A stretch of 61,359 bases of DNA from assembly GCA_002067965.1 (NCBI GenBank), contig MVRN01000059.1, positions 1 through 61,359 on the forward strand. Direction: 5' to 3'. Within the stretch, counting starts at the first letter, position 1, and each line of letters starts with the position of its first letter. The DNA comes from Pelotomaculum sp. PtaU1.Bin035. Lineage in GTDB: Bacteria; Bacillota; Desulfotomaculia; Desulfotomaculales; Pelotomaculaceae. Position numbers and translations under genes: made by a program. This document shows positions 20,092 through 29,408 of this stretch, piece after piece. Below the pieces are notes generated by a model that was not told the origin of the DNA, did not search any database, and saw only the letters and a list, made by a program, of their open reading frames with translations.

Positions 20092-20121
20092 AGCCGTGGG
20101 AAGGTTTCTCCGCGGCTTTTT
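20092..20121 (+). terminator. Terminator of the ctp gene
   Basis: AGCCGTGG pairs with CCGCGGCT (one G-U pair) around a short loop and is followed by five T. Confidence 0.7.
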
Positions 20122-20175
20122 CGATATGTGTAAGGACTTGCAAACCAATGTTGGTTGTTAGCGAGGTGAAACAAT

Positions 20176-21429
20176 TTGTTTCCCTTTGTTGATGTTTTAC
20201 CACTGATCCTGGGGGCTTTCCTGCAGGCGTTTCTGGATCCGCAATTTTGGCCGCTCTTTCTGCTGGTGGCCGCTTTGATTGCTCTGCAATACAGGCGCAT
20301 GGAGAGAATTAAGGAAAGTTTCTTCAACTTAAAAACCGGCAGGGCCTGGGCCGGCGTGTTCATAGCGGTCGGTTTCGGATTGCTGGGCGGCCTCGCCGGA
20401 AGCTACCTAATGGTTTTCGTCGGCCTGACCCTCTCGGGTCCAAGCCTGATTTATCTTTGGCCGGTAGCAATCTTATTGATGTTGTTAAACATGCGCTTTC
20501 TATGCTTTGCCTATTCGGGCGGGGTGCTGTCTTTATCCAGCTTGCTGCTGGGGTTCCCCCAAGTAAGCGTTCCGCAGATTATGGCTCTGGTAGCCGTGCT
20601 GCACATGGTAGAAAGCCTTTTAATACTGGTCAGCGGCCACCTGGGAGCGACGCCGGCTTTTATTAAAGGGGCCGGCGGGCGGGTGATCGGCGGCTTTACC
20701 CTGCAGAAGTTCTGGCCGATACCGCTTGTGGTGCTGGCCGTGGCGGGCACCGGTTTTTATCAGGGTGGGGTTGAGATGCCTCAATGGTGGCCGCTGATCA
20801 AGCCGGATGTACCGGTGGATACACGGGACCTGGCATACGCCTTGATGCCTGTGATTGCCGGGCTGGGCTACGGCGATGTGGCGATTGCCAGAAGCCCTGC
20901 GGAAAAAAGCCGCCTGTCTGCGTTTAATCTAAGCCTGTATGGCATAATCTTGTTATTTATGGCTGTGCTGGCAGGACAAAACCGTGTGGCGGCGCTAGCC
21001 GCGGCGTTTTTCTCCCCTCTGGGACATGAAGCGGTGATTTTTATCAGCCGGCGTAGCGAGTTTGGCGGGAGGCCGCTATATGTGCCGCCCGGCCGGGGGG
21101 TAAGGGTCCTTGATGTTTTGCCGGACGGGGCGGCCTGGCGTGCGGGAATCCGTTCAGGAGATATTATCTTTTCTGTGGACGGTGTGGATTTGGCGGATAA
21201 AAATGAATTCTTTCAGTGGCAGCAGAGTGTTTTTTTACCGTTGAAGGTAGATTACTTCAGCCGCGCGGCAGGTGAAAACCGGCGGAAGCTCCTGGTCCCA
21301 CCCGGACCGGGTAAACAGTGGGGTGTCTTGCCTGTGCCGGAAGGAAATGAAAATAAATATGTCGAATTGCTTACAACAGGTCCATTGGGGCGTTTGTTGG
21401 GGAAATATTGGAGGAAATTTAAGAGTTGA
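20176..21429 (+). CDS. MinJ-like polytopic membrane protein with PDZ domain
   Basis: The 417 residues hold about seven to eight membrane helices in the first 290 residues and a C-terminal PDZ domain (GVRVLDVLPDGAAWRAGIRSGD, about 308-385). This is the architecture of MinJ, which links DivIVA to MinD at Bacillus cell poles, and the position after ftsE-ftsX-ctp is the same as in Bacillus. That it works as MinJ here is inference; other PDZ membrane proteins share the plan. The start is TTG 20176 after GCGAGGTGA. Confidence 0.75.
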   Translation: MFPFVDVLPLILGAFLQAFLDPQFWPLFLLVAALIALQYRRMERIKESFFNLKTGRAWAGVFIAVGFGLLGGLAGSYLMVFVGLTLSGPSLIYLWPVAILLMLLNMRFLCFAYSGGVLSLSSLLLGFPQVSVPQIMALVAVLHMVESLLILVSGHLGATPAFIKGAGGRVIGGFTLQKFWPIPLVVLAVAGTGFYQGGVEMPQWWPLIKPDVPVDTRDLAYALMPVIAGLGYGDVAIARSPAEKSRLSAFNLSLYGIILLFMAVLAGQNRVAALAAAFFSPLGHEAVIFISRRSEFGGRPLYVPPGRGVRVLDVLPDGAAWRAGIRSGDIIFSVDGVDLADKNEFFQWQQSVFLPLKVDYFSRAAGENRRKLLVPPGPGKQWGVLPVPEGNENKYVELLTTGPLGRLLGKYWRKFKS

Positions 21430-21515
21430 CACCCCGCAACATTCCGCGGATTGGGGCAGTTGGCCCGGCTCCGTGGTTTTTATTTTATGGAAGATGATTA
21501 TTGGAGGTTGCTGGT

Positions 21516-22115
21516 TTGAATAAGGTTGTCTATGAAAATGATCATGACCTGAGTGTAATAAACAGCTTAACGGAATTGTATAATGCCGCAAAGGACTGTG
21601 CCAGGTGCGGGCTGCGGGCCGGGTGCTCCGGAGTGGTCTTTGGAGAAGGAAATCCGGAGGCCCGGTTGATGCTGATCGGAGAAGGGCCGGGGGCCGATGA
21701 GGACCGGTTGGGCCGTCCCTTTGTCGGCAAGGCGGGACAGTTATTGGACAAAATTTTGGCAGCAATCGGCCTGGAGAGGTTTGCGCATGCTTATATCGCC
21801 AACGTAGTGAAATGCAGGCCGCCCGGAAACAGGGCGCCGGGCCCGAACGAGGCTGATTCATGCCTGCCGTGGCTATACCGCCAGATCGAGCTGGTTTCCC
21901 CCAGGATCATTGTCTTACTGGGCAGCACTGCCTTGCAGAACCTGATCGACCCGGATGCCAGGATCACCGTTATGCGCGGCAAATGGTTAGTTAGCAAGAG
22001 CGGGATCATGATCATGCCCACTTACCACCCGGCTGCTCTACTGAGGGATACCAGCAAAAAACGCCCTGTTTGGGAAGATTTTCAGCAAGTCAGGGATGAA
22101 TATTTAAAGGTATAG
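21516..22115 (+). CDS. Uracil-DNA glycosylase, family 4 (iron-sulfur type)
   Basis: Removes uracil from DNA to start base-excision repair. The 199-residue protein has the active-site segment GEGPGADEDRLGRPFVGKAG and the C-terminal HPAALLR. Four cysteines that would hold a 4Fe-4S cluster are seen: CARC near residue 25, one in VVKCRPPGNRAP and one in DSCLPW. TTG 21516 is taken as start because GGAGG lies eight bases before it; TTG 21501 overlaps that ribosome site. The 3' end overlaps the convergent DUF2508 gene by 26 bases. Confidence 0.92.
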   Translation: MNKVVYENDHDLSVINSLTELYNAAKDCARCGLRAGCSGVVFGEGNPEARLMLIGEGPGADEDRLGRPFVGKAGQLLDKILAAIGLERFAHAYIANVVKCRPPGNRAPGPNEADSCLPWLYRQIELVSPRIIVLLGSTALQNLIDPDARITVMRGKWLVSKSGIMIMPTYHPAALLRDTSKKRPVWEDFQQVRDEYLKV

Positions 22116-22395
22116 TAGCAATTTTATCCGGGGCGGCGGACCAGGCCGTGACCCCTTCTTGTTTAGCTTGTTTTAACAGTAGCATATAATGCCTTTCCGC
22201 CGAGTTAATTTTAAAAATAATATAATCAGAAAGCTCACCGTCAGCATGGTCCATTTCCTTTAATGCCTGCTGCCAGTCCCGCCGGGCGCTTTCAATGGCC
22301 GTCATCAGGGTGGGTGTGCCGGGCATGTCCGCCCGTTTTTCTATAAGCCCTGACATTTTCGCCGGCAATAATTTTATCACTGATAAGATGTCCAT
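22090..22395 (-). CDS. DUF2508 (YaaL-like) small protein
   Basis: A soluble, mostly helical protein of 101 residues. The central part (IESARRDWQQALKEMDH... INSAERHYMLLLKQAKQEGV) fits the DUF2508/YaaL family, whose role is unknown and whose members often lie near recR. ATG 22395 is chosen since GAGG is eight bases upstream; GTG 22404 and ATG 22401 overlap that site. It faces the glycosylase gene and the two coding regions overlap at their 3' ends. Confidence 0.65.
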   Translation of the reverse strand: MDILSVIKLLPAKMSGLIEKRADMPGTPTLMTAIESARRDWQQALKEMDHADGELSDYIIFKINSAERHYMLLLKQAKQEGVTAWSAAPDKIATIPLNIHP

Positions 22396-22483
22396 CGCCA
22401 TCACCTCATTATATTAATATGCCTTTCGGATGTTAATTAGTAGCTCAATAATTGCTTTTATCCAAACAGCGGGATGGTGGTCG

Positions 22484-22570
22484 GCAAGGTAAGCAAGCCG
22501 GCAGGCCGTTCGGAACGCTGTGCCGGTCCAGGCTGCCGGCGGCCAGGGTGGTCAGCTGGACCAGCTTTAT
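22484..22570 (+). other. GC-rich structured segment upstream of dapL
   Basis: In an AT-rich gap, CCGGCAG (22498-22504) and CTGCCGG (22533-22539) form one inverted repeat, and TGGTC-AGCTG-GACCA (22549-22563), followed by GCTTTATTT, forms a terminator-like hairpin. It may be a small RNA ending in a terminator. The elements of a lysine riboswitch were looked for because dapL follows, and were not seen. Confidence 0.35.
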
Positions 22571-22675
22571 TTAATATGATGGTTATTTATTGACAATTGT
22601 GATAAAATGCAATTTAGAAGTTTGAAAAGGGCCTATACTGGCGGTTTCAACAGTACTGAAAAAGGGTGATCAGAA

Positions 22676-23914
22676 ATGCCGGATAGTTTTGTTCAAAATA
22701 TGTTTGCTGAGAGAATAGGTGGCTCGGAGTTCGGTAAGGATACGGTTATTTACAAGTTTGAAAAGATAAAACGCGCAAAAAGCGCAGCCAGAAAAGCTCA
22801 TCCGGGCGTTGAAATAATCGATCTGGGAGTCGGAGAACCTGACGAAATGGCTGATATGGGAATTGTCGCTATACTGGCTGAAGAGGCGGCAAAGCCTGAG
22901 AACAGGGGATATTCCGATAACGGAATCCAGGAATTCAAGGATGCGGCGGCTAAACACCTGGATATGGTTTACGGCGTAAAAGGTTTGAACCCCGAGACGG
23001 AAATTATCCATGGTATCGGTTCAAAGCCGGTGCTGGCAATGCTCCCGGCAGTTTTTATAAACCCTGGAGATATTGCCATCATGCCGGTGCCAAATTATCC
23101 GGTGCTGGGAACCCTGACCAAGTGGTTCGGCGGACAGGTGGTCAATCTGCCAATAACGCCGGAGAACGGGTTTTTCCCGGATATAGATTCTCTTGACCGG
23201 GAAACAAGAAAAAAAGCCAAGCTGTTATATTTGAATTATCCCAACAATCCCACTGGAGCGTGCGCAACCAGGGAATTCTTTGAAAAAGTTGTTAAATTTG
23301 CAAAAGAGAACGACATTGTGGTTGTTCATGACGCCGCTTACGCCGGGCTGGTGTTCGACGGAGAGAAGCCTTTGGCTTTCCTGTCGGTCGAAGGGGCTAA
23401 AGATGTCGGGATAGAACTGTTTTCCTTATCCAAAGCGTACAATATGACCGGCTGGAGACTGGCGGCCGTCGCAGGTAATGAACTGATTATCAAAGGATTT
23501 GCCACTGTGAAGGATAACAATGATTCCGGCCAGTTTATCGCTATCCAAAAAGCCGGGATTTATGCTTTGGAGCATCCGGAGATCACGGAAAAAATAAGCG
23601 AAAAGTATTCAAGAAGGCATAATATGCTCGTATCAGCCTTGAATGAGGTTGGATTTAGCGCCAAAAAGCCTAAGGGCTCATTCTACCTTTATGTCAAAGC
23701 CCCGAAGGGAATCAAGGGCGGCAGGAGGTTTGAAAACGCTGAGGACTTCTCTCAGCACCTGATTGCGGAAAAGCTTATTTCAACCGTTCCGTGGGATGAT
23801 GCGGGCAGTTATGTCCGCTTCTCGGTAACTTTTATCGCGGACGGTATCGAGGAGGAGAAAAGGGTTATAGATGAGGTGAGAAAAAGATTGTCGGATGTGG
23901 ATTTTGAGTTTTAG
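22676..23914 (+). CDS. dapL: LL-diaminopimelate aminotransferase
   Basis: A PLP enzyme that converts tetrahydrodipicolinate directly to LL-diaminopimelate, with glutamate as amino donor, for lysine and peptidoglycan synthesis. The 412 residues match the DapL subfamily: DLGVGEPDE near the N-terminus, YPNNPTGA, and the PLP lysine in SLSKAYNMTGWR (about 252). The C-terminus contains SFYLYVKAP. The start is ATG 22676. TTGACA (22590-22595) upstream lacks a convincing -10. The gene stands alone. Confidence 0.92.
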   Translation: MPDSFVQNMFAERIGGSEFGKDTVIYKFEKIKRAKSAARKAHPGVEIIDLGVGEPDEMADMGIVAILAEEAAKPENRGYSDNGIQEFKDAAAKHLDMVYGVKGLNPETEIIHGIGSKPVLAMLPAVFINPGDIAIMPVPNYPVLGTLTKWFGGQVVNLPITPENGFFPDIDSLDRETRKKAKLLYLNYPNNPTGACATREFFEKVVKFAKENDIVVVHDAAYAGLVFDGEKPLAFLSVEGAKDVGIELFSLSKAYNMTGWRLAAVAGNELIIKGFATVKDNNDSGQFIAIQKAGIYALEHPEITEKISEKYSRRHNMLVSALNEVGFSAKKPKGSFYLYVKAPKGIKGGRRFENAEDFSQHLIAEKLISTVPWDDAGSYVRFSVTFIADGIEEEKRVIDEVRKRLSDVDFEF

Positions 23915-24063
23915 AGGCTGTATATTTAACTGTGTAACCGGGATCAACAGGAAAATCTGCTTGATGTACAGGTGTGCCACATTTGACGCTTACGGTCCGG
24001 ATATAACGGGATTCTTGTTCGTAATGTGGAAATATTAATGAAAAAGTGGAGAAAGGGCGGGTT

Positions 24064-24585
24064 ATGGAAAACAGAAAGTATCTTTTTTCATGGGATTTAC
24101 TCGGGGACATTGCTGTTGGCCGCCCAAACCTCGGTCAAGTAACTAGGATCGAGTTGTACCGGCTCATGCAATATACTTTTCGTGACGTAATTGAGGAAAA
24201 GTTTGGTACTGAAAAAGCTGACGAAATTTTTTACGAGTCCGGCAAATTGGCTGGACGTGAATTTTATAAAAATATCATCGGCAAGATAAACGACTTTCAT
24301 GAATTTATCCGTAAGCTGCAGGAGTCGTTTCGAGAGTTGCGGCTCGGAATTCTCAGAGTGGAAAAGGCTGATATTGATCAAGGTTCATTCGTTATGACCA
24401 TTGATGAGGATCTTGACTGCTCCGGGCTGCCGGAGTCTGATCATGAGATCTGTAAATACGACGAGGGATTTATAGCGGCTCTTATGGAATCTTTCTTCTC
24501 CGGCCGGCAATTTCACGTGAAGGAAGTAGACTGTTGGTGCACCGGTGACCGTACCTGCCGGTTTACCGCCGAGGTTGTAGTCTAG
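24064..24585 (+). CDS. V4R-domain (4-vinyl reductase type) sensor protein
   Basis: V4R domains bind small hydrophobic molecules and occur in regulators such as XylR/DmpR. The 173-residue protein has an N-terminal segment (LGDIAVGRPNLGQVTRIELYRLMQYTF) and a C-terminal V4R fold with DEGFIAALMESFFSGRQF and the Cys-rich end VDCWCTGDRTCRF. ATG 24064 is preferred over GTG 24046, which has no ribosome site of its own. It ends 16 bases before a PAS-PucR regulator and is probably cotranscribed, so it may supply the ligand-sensing half of a two-protein regulator. Confidence 0.8.
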   Translation: MENRKYLFSWDLLGDIAVGRPNLGQVTRIELYRLMQYTFRDVIEEKFGTEKADEIFYESGKLAGREFYKNIIGKINDFHEFIRKLQESFRELRLGILRVEKADIDQGSFVMTIDEDLDCSGLPESDHEICKYDEGFIAALMESFFSGRQFHVKEVDCWCTGDRTCRFTAEVVV

Positions 24586-24601
24586 TTTGGAGGGAGCAGT
24601 T

Positions 24602-26179
24602 ATGGCTATGCAAGGCGACCGGCAGGAAGCGCTCCTTGACCTTGCTGTACGGACATTGGAAGATGTGATATCAAATAAGGTGCCGGCTGATACATTGCCG
24701 GCCGCTTTACAGTTATACCCGGAGTTTGTCAATTTACATGAGAAACTCACAGCCATCAGAGGTTTTATCTCAGCCTTGGCAAACGGAGATCTATCTCACA
24801 GTATGCGAGTGAAAGGGTTTCTTTCCGGTGGGCTGCGAACTCTTCAGGCAAATCTGCGGCATTTGACGTGGCAGACCCAGATGATTGCGAGCGGAGATTT
24901 TACCCAACAGGTCGACTTTATGGGAGATTTTTCAGCCGCGTTTAATTCACTGACAAATGTACTGGCAAAGGCAACGGCAGAACTGAAAGAAAGTGAAACC
25001 AGGTATCGCCTGCTGGCGGAAAACGTGTTGGATGTCATTTGGGTCATAGACCTGGCAGGGCGATTTACATACGTTAGTCCGTCAGTTGTCCGGCTTTTGG
25101 ATTGTACCCAAGAAGAGATTACCGGCCGTACCATAGGAGAAGTTCTGTCATTCGATTCCTTTCGGGCATTATGTGTGAAGTTAAGGCAGTTTTTAGCTGA
25201 TGAGGAGTTAGTCGGCCAGGGACATGTTTTTGAATTGGAGCAATTAAAAAAAGACGGTCAAATCTTGTGGATAGAGGTTTCCGTAAGCGTTCTGCGCGAT
25301 GATAACGGTAAGATGGCGGGAATTGTAAGTGTGGTTCGGGACATCTCGAAACGGCGCAAAGCTGAAAGAATGCTGCTGGCGGCCTATGATTTGCAGCGTA
25401 AAAGCGATTTTTTCAATGATATTATTAGTGGTAATGTCGCTATAGATAAAGGTGCTATGACAACTGCAGAAAAATGGGGAATAGATTTAACGGGTCCTTT
25501 TTTTTGCTGCTTGATTGATATTGTGAATAAAGAACACATCCAACAGAAAAAAAGATACATTTACAGTTTTTTGAGCAAAAGCCCGGAGTATGTTTTGTGG
25601 GATATTAGAGATAACATCGGTGTTTTGTTACAGGCTTTTCATACACCTGACATGTTGGACGCGGGTATACGGGCTGCCGCACAAATCAAGGAAAAAATAA
25701 ACCTTTATGCGCCTGAACTTATAGTAACTATTGGTGTGAGCGACATGCATAGCGGGCCGGACAGCTTGAAAAAAAGTTGTCAGGAAGCGGGGAGCGCAAT
25801 CATTTCGGCTAAATGCCAAGGGGAAAATAGCGGGGGAATTTATTGTTACCGGGATATCGGCCTCTATCAACTTCTTGCAACCTATGATGAAAAAGATCAT
25901 GCCGCAGAGTATATTCAAAAAATGATCGGCCCGCTTATAAATTACGATCGCGAAAAAGGAGCCAGCCTTTTACACACTCTTGAAATAATTCTACAAAGCA
26001 GCAACTTGAAGGAAGCGGCCCAAAAAATTTTTCTGCACCATAAAACTTTGGTCTTTAGAAAACAGCGCATTGAAAAAATATTAGGGGTATCTATTGACCA
26101 TTTTGAGACTAAACTAGCTTTAGCGGCAGCAATTAAAATGCATAAATTAAGCGCAATAGTCAATAATTGGAAGCACTAG
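24602..26179 (+). CDS. PAS-domain regulator with PucR-type helix-turn-helix
   Basis: 525 residues without membrane helices. An N-terminal part (IRGFISALANGDLSHSMRVKG) resembles HAMP-like linkers. A PAS domain follows (about 130-255: YRLLAENVLDVIWVIDLAGRFTYVSPSVVRLL). The C-terminal half looks like a CdaR/PucR regulator: a degenerate nucleotide-cyclase-like region, then the HTH at the end (NLKEAAQKIFLHHKTLVFRKQRIEKILG). ATG 24602 follows GGAGGG. The PAS and upstream V4R protein suggest a ligand-controlled transcription factor; its targets are unknown. A strong terminator follows. Confidence 0.82.
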   Translation: MAMQGDRQEALLDLAVRTLEDVISNKVPADTLPAALQLYPEFVNLHEKLTAIRGFISALANGDLSHSMRVKGFLSGGLRTLQANLRHLTWQTQMIASGDFTQQVDFMGDFSAAFNSLTNVLAKATAELKESETRYRLLAENVLDVIWVIDLAGRFTYVSPSVVRLLDCTQEEITGRTIGEVLSFDSFRALCVKLRQFLADEELVGQGHVFELEQLKKDGQILWIEVSVSVLRDDNGKMAGIVSVVRDISKRRKAERMLLAAYDLQRKSDFFNDIISGNVAIDKGAMTTAEKWGIDLTGPFFCCLIDIVNKEHIQQKKRYIYSFLSKSPEYVLWDIRDNIGVLLQAFHTPDMLDAGIRAAAQIKEKINLYAPELIVTIGVSDMHSGPDSLKKSCQEAGSAIISAKCQGENSGGIYCYRDIGLYQLLATYDEKDHAAEYIQKMIGPLINYDREKGASLLHTLEIILQSSNLKEAAQKIFLHHKTLVFRKQRIEKILGVSIDHFETKLALAAAIKMHKLSAIVNNWKH

Positions 26180-26190
26180 GCATCGCCAGG

Positions 26191-26230
26191 CAGTTTATTA
26201 TCTTCTGGAGATAATAAACTGTCTTTTTTT
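26191..26230 (+). terminator. Strong terminator after the PAS-PucR gene
   Basis: A perfect 12-bp stem, CAGTTTATTATC / GATAATAAACTG, with a 7-base loop and TCTTTTTTT. Confidence 0.92.
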
Positions 26231-26309
26231 ATTGAAATAATTTGGTTTCGCGGAGAATAGTAGAATCACTTAATAGGTTTTATAATCTGTTAAAGGAGGA
26301 AGCGGGCTT

Positions 26310-27512
26310 ATGAATCATTACGTGGCCAGACAGCCGATATTCGGCCGGGATCAAGAGGTCTCCGCCTACGAATTATTATATCGCTCAGAGCTATATAACA
26401 GCTATAACAATCGGGACGGTGACCGGGCAACAACAGATGTTATCACCAATAGCCTTCTGCTGATTGGCTTGGATACGCTTACAAGGGGTAAAAAAGCTTT
26501 TATTAATTTTACCAGGAACTTGCTGGAAAACGAGGTCGCAACCCTTTTACCCACCGGACTTGCCGTGGTGGAGATTCTGGAGGATATTGAGCCTGACGAA
26601 AAGATTATTGAAGCTTGCAAAAAATTAAAGAAAATGGGATACCAACTGGCCTTGGACGATTTTGTTTATGATCAAAAGTTTAAACCATTGATTGAACTGG
26701 CGGATATCATTAAAGTTGACTTCAAGGCTACGGGTGCGGAAGAAAGAAAAGCCATTATTAACCGGATCGGAAAAAATAAAAAGTATCTGGCCGAGAAAGT
26801 GGAGACCAGGAAAGATTTCATTCAGGCGCTGGAAATAGGCTATTCTTATTTTCAGGGATATTTTTTCAGCAAGCCTATCATTGTTTCAGGAAAAGATATT
26901 CCCTGCAACAAGCTTATTTATCTTCAATTATTGAGGGACCTCCACTCGCAAGGATTCGACTTTGATCAAATTGAAAGCCTTTTTAAAAGGGACGTTTCCC
27001 TTTCATATCAACTACTCAAGTATATCAATTCCGCAGTCTTTTCCTTCAGGTCGGAAATTAACTCCATTAAGCAGGCGCTGGTTATGCTTGGGCAAAAAGA
27101 AATAAACAAATGGCTCTCCTTGGTGGCACTAAAAGGAATGGGTAAAGATAAACCGGACGAGCTTTTCGTCACATCTATCTGCAGGGCTACATTATGTGAA
27201 TTGATTGCGCCGAAAGTTGGTTTGTCAAATTGTCGCTCCGACCTATTCCTGTTGGGCATGTTTTCTTTAATCGACGCTTTTCTCGACCAGCCCCTGCCTG
27301 CCATTTTAGCTGGACTGCCTATATCCATAGAGATTAAAAAGGCGTTATTGGGAGAGCAAAGTATATTTAACGATGTATATAATCTGGTGCTGTTTTATGA
27401 GAAGGGTGACTGGGAAAACCTTCATGAAATAACGCTTAAACTGGGCCTTGATGAAGCGGAGGTCATAAGATTTTACATTGATTCTTTAGAAATGGTAAAT
27501 CAAATATTCTAA
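26310..27512 (+). CDS. EAL-HDOD signalling protein with degenerate EAL domain
   Basis: The N-terminal half (about 1-205) is an EAL fold of the YuxH group, and the C-terminal half (about 205-400) is an HDOD domain (SYQLLKYINSAVFSFRSEINSIKQALVMLGQKEI). The EAL motif is changed to ELL (YELLYRS), and DDFGTG has become DDFVYD, so c-di-GMP hydrolysis is unlikely; it may bind c-di-GMP or act as a scaffold. The start is ATG 26310 after AAAGGAGG. It lies 29 bases before a soluble chemoreceptor and is probably cotranscribed. Confidence 0.88.
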   Translation: MNHYVARQPIFGRDQEVSAYELLYRSELYNSYNNRDGDRATTDVITNSLLLIGLDTLTRGKKAFINFTRNLLENEVATLLPTGLAVVEILEDIEPDEKIIEACKKLKKMGYQLALDDFVYDQKFKPLIELADIIKVDFKATGAEERKAIINRIGKNKKYLAEKVETRKDFIQALEIGYSYFQGYFFSKPIIVSGKDIPCNKLIYLQLLRDLHSQGFDFDQIESLFKRDVSLSYQLLKYINSAVFSFRSEINSIKQALVMLGQKEINKWLSLVALKGMGKDKPDELFVTSICRATLCELIAPKVGLSNCRSDLFLLGMFSLIDAFLDQPLPAILAGLPISIEIKKALLGEQSIFNDVYNLVLFYEKGDWENLHEITLKLGLDEAEVIRFYIDSLEMVNQIF

Positions 27513-27541
27513 TAAAGATTTGAAAAGGAGTGACTAATCTA

Positions 27542-28726
27542 ATGTTCTTTTTTTCTAAGAAGCAACAACTATCCGGCGTGGACGATGCCAACCAGGCGGA
27601 AAAGGATTTCCTAACTGCTTTGTTTGATTTTTCACTGGCTCATAGTGAGATGATGGCTTTCAGTACATCGATTAAGGTACGGGAAATCTCGGAGAAATCG
27701 GCGGATTTGGCTGACGCTACTGAAGAAATGTCGGCCACGGCGGAGGAAACATCTGCTTCCACCCAGCAAATTAGCGCGGTAATGCAGATGGTTGATGCGA
27801 AGGAATTGGAAAGCTTTAATAATATTAATGAATTAGCGTTATTGACAAAAAATTCAAGTGGAATGCTTAATAACATGGTTAACAACGCCACAGAATTATT
27901 GGAAAAGATTAAAACTATCGACTATATCAGCCAAAACGTATCGGATATAGCCGATCAAACAAATTTACTCTCATTAAACGCCGCCATTGAAGCCGCTCGC
28001 GCGGGGGAGCATGGCAGAGGCTTTTCCGTCGTGGCTGAGCAGGTTCGAAAGCTGGCTGATCAAACTAAGCAAGCAGTTAAGGAAGTCAAGAGTATTTCGG
28101 ATGATATGAATGGTAAAGCCATGAATACTAATGATACTGTTACGAACGTAAAAGATGTTTTCGAGCGGTATTTGAATGATACGGAAAGAGTTGCCGATGT
28201 CATGCGCGAAAACAGGCGGCAAGTTAGCGAAACTGCAAATGCTATTGACAATATTGCAAAAGCGGCGCAACAACAAGCTTTGACCACTGAAGACCTTGCC
28301 AGGCTCTCGGGAGAGTTAGCTTCCGTAACGGATTTCGGAGACGTTTTAAATCGAGATGTCCAGAGATTGAGCAAAATTATAAAACCATATTTAAACGTTG
28401 CCGAGAAGGAACATATTTTAACAATACTTGCGGCCAGGCTGGTTGACCACGCTAACTTCTTGCGCAATGTAATAAAAAGCGTCGGGAAAGGAATAAAGTT
28501 GGCAACACACCGCGAGTGCGCTTTCGGTAAATGGTACGAGAAAGAACGTGGCCAATATCAAAATATTGCCGCTTACTTGGCAATTGAAGAGCCGCATAAG
28601 AAATTCCATGAAGTTTCTAACGCTCTTTCAATCGATTGCAGTTCGAAAAACGCGGAAGCCGTGGTTGACACGTCGTTAGAAATTCTCGAGGCGTTTATTA
28701 AGCTGTCATCCGCTTTGAGGTTATAA
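27542..28726 (+). CDS. Soluble chemoreceptor with C-terminal CZB domain
   Basis: A cytosolic methyl-accepting chemotaxis protein of 394 residues without membrane segments. The signalling hairpin contains the conserved tip ([36 protein letters not shown]). The C-terminal ~110 residues are a chemoreceptor zinc-binding domain with its His/Cys set: [15 protein letters not shown] (Cys about 324) and PHKKFHE. CZB domains bind zinc through 3 His and 1 Cys and respond to zinc or oxidants such as hypochlorous acid. ATG 27542 follows AAGGAG by 11 bases; GTG 27530 touches the ribosome site. Confidence 0.88.
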   Translation: MFFFSKKQQLSGVDDANQAEKDFLTALFDFSLAHSEMMAFSTSIKVREISEKSADLADATEEMSATAEETSASTQQISAVMQMVDAKELESFNNINELALLTKNSSGMLNNMVNNATELLEKIKTIDYISQNVSDIADQTNLLSLNAAIEAARAGEHGRGFSVVAEQVRKLADQTKQAVKEVKSISDDMNGKAMNTNDTVTNVKDVFERYLNDTERVADVMRENRRQVSETANAIDNIAKAAQQQALTTEDLARLSGELASVTDFGDVLNRDVQRLSKIIKPYLNVAEKEHILTILAARLVDHANFLRNVIKSVGKGIKLATHRECAFGKWYEKERGQYQNIAAYLAIEEPHKKFHEVSNALSIDCSSKNAEAVVDTSLEILEAFIKLSSALRL

Positions 28727-28734
28727 TCTCCAAA

Positions 28735-28762
28735 TTGAGCAAAACTAAGTATATAATATAAA
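28735..28762 (+). promoter_or_regulatory. Possible promoter of rubrerythrin
   Basis: TTGAGC (28735-28740) and TATAAA (28757-28762) are 16 bases apart, about 28 bases before the start codon. Confidence 0.4.
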
Positions 28763-28789
28763 TTAATCAATTTAAGGGGGAAATTTATC

Positions 28790-29323
28790 ATGGAACTAAA
28801 AGGCAGCAAGACCGAAGCTAACTTAAAAGCGGCTTTTGCCGGCGAGTCGCAGGCACGTAACAAGTATACTTATTTTGCCAGCGCGGCTAAAAAGGAAGGC
28901 TACGAACAGATAGCGGCGATTTTTCAGGAAACTGCGGATAACGAAAAGGAACATGCAAAAATGATTTTAAAATTTTTAGATGGCATTGGAAATACGGAGG
29001 ATAATCTACGGGCATCTGCGGAAGGAGAAAATTACGAGTGGACTTCAATGTATGAGGAATTTCAGATTACCGCGGAAGAAGAGGGTTTTACAAACATAGC
29101 AGCTTTCTTTAGGTCAGTAGCAACCATAGAAAAAGAGCACGAGCAACGTTTTCTACGTCTCCTGGAAAACCTTAGAAGCGGCAAGGTTTTTAAGAAGGAA
29201 CAAGCGCTGGCGTGGAAGTGCCGGAACTGTGGCCACGTCCATTATGGTGAAGAAGCTCCAAAGGTTTGTCCGACTTGCGCGCATCCACAAGCGTATTTTG
29301 AGGTCATGGCTGAGAATTATTAA
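28790..29323 (+). CDS. rbr: Rubrerythrin
   Basis: A non-haem iron peroxidase that reduces hydrogen peroxide in anaerobes. The 177 residues form the four-helix diiron domain (AGESQARNKYTYFASAAKKEG; EKEHAKMI; IEKEHEQRFL) and a C-terminal rubredoxin-like domain with CRNCGHVHYGEEAPKVCPTC, whose four cysteines hold one iron. The start is ATG 28790 after AAGGGGG. It follows the CZB chemoreceptor, which may sense the same kind of oxidative stress. Confidence 0.96.
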   Translation: MELKGSKTEANLKAAFAGESQARNKYTYFASAAKKEGYEQIAAIFQETADNEKEHAKMILKFLDGIGNTEDNLRASAEGENYEWTSMYEEFQITAEEEGFTNIAAFFRSVATIEKEHEQRFLRLLENLRSGKVFKKEQALAWKCRNCGHVHYGEEAPKVCPTCAHPQAYFEVMAENY

Positions 29324-29408
29324 GGAAGGAAAAACACTTCTTATTGTTTAACTATTCCACAGCTTAAATATTGTTTTTTGTTATTCTAATGTTTAATGGA
29401 GGGATACA

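Noticed and set aside
22405-22675. Lysine riboswitch before dapL
   Set aside because: The conserved L-box elements were looked for and not seen; only simple inverted repeats are present.
23977-24029. CCACATT...AATGTGG inverted repeat before the V4R gene
   Set aside because: The 7-base arms are about 40 bases apart, and this can arise by chance.
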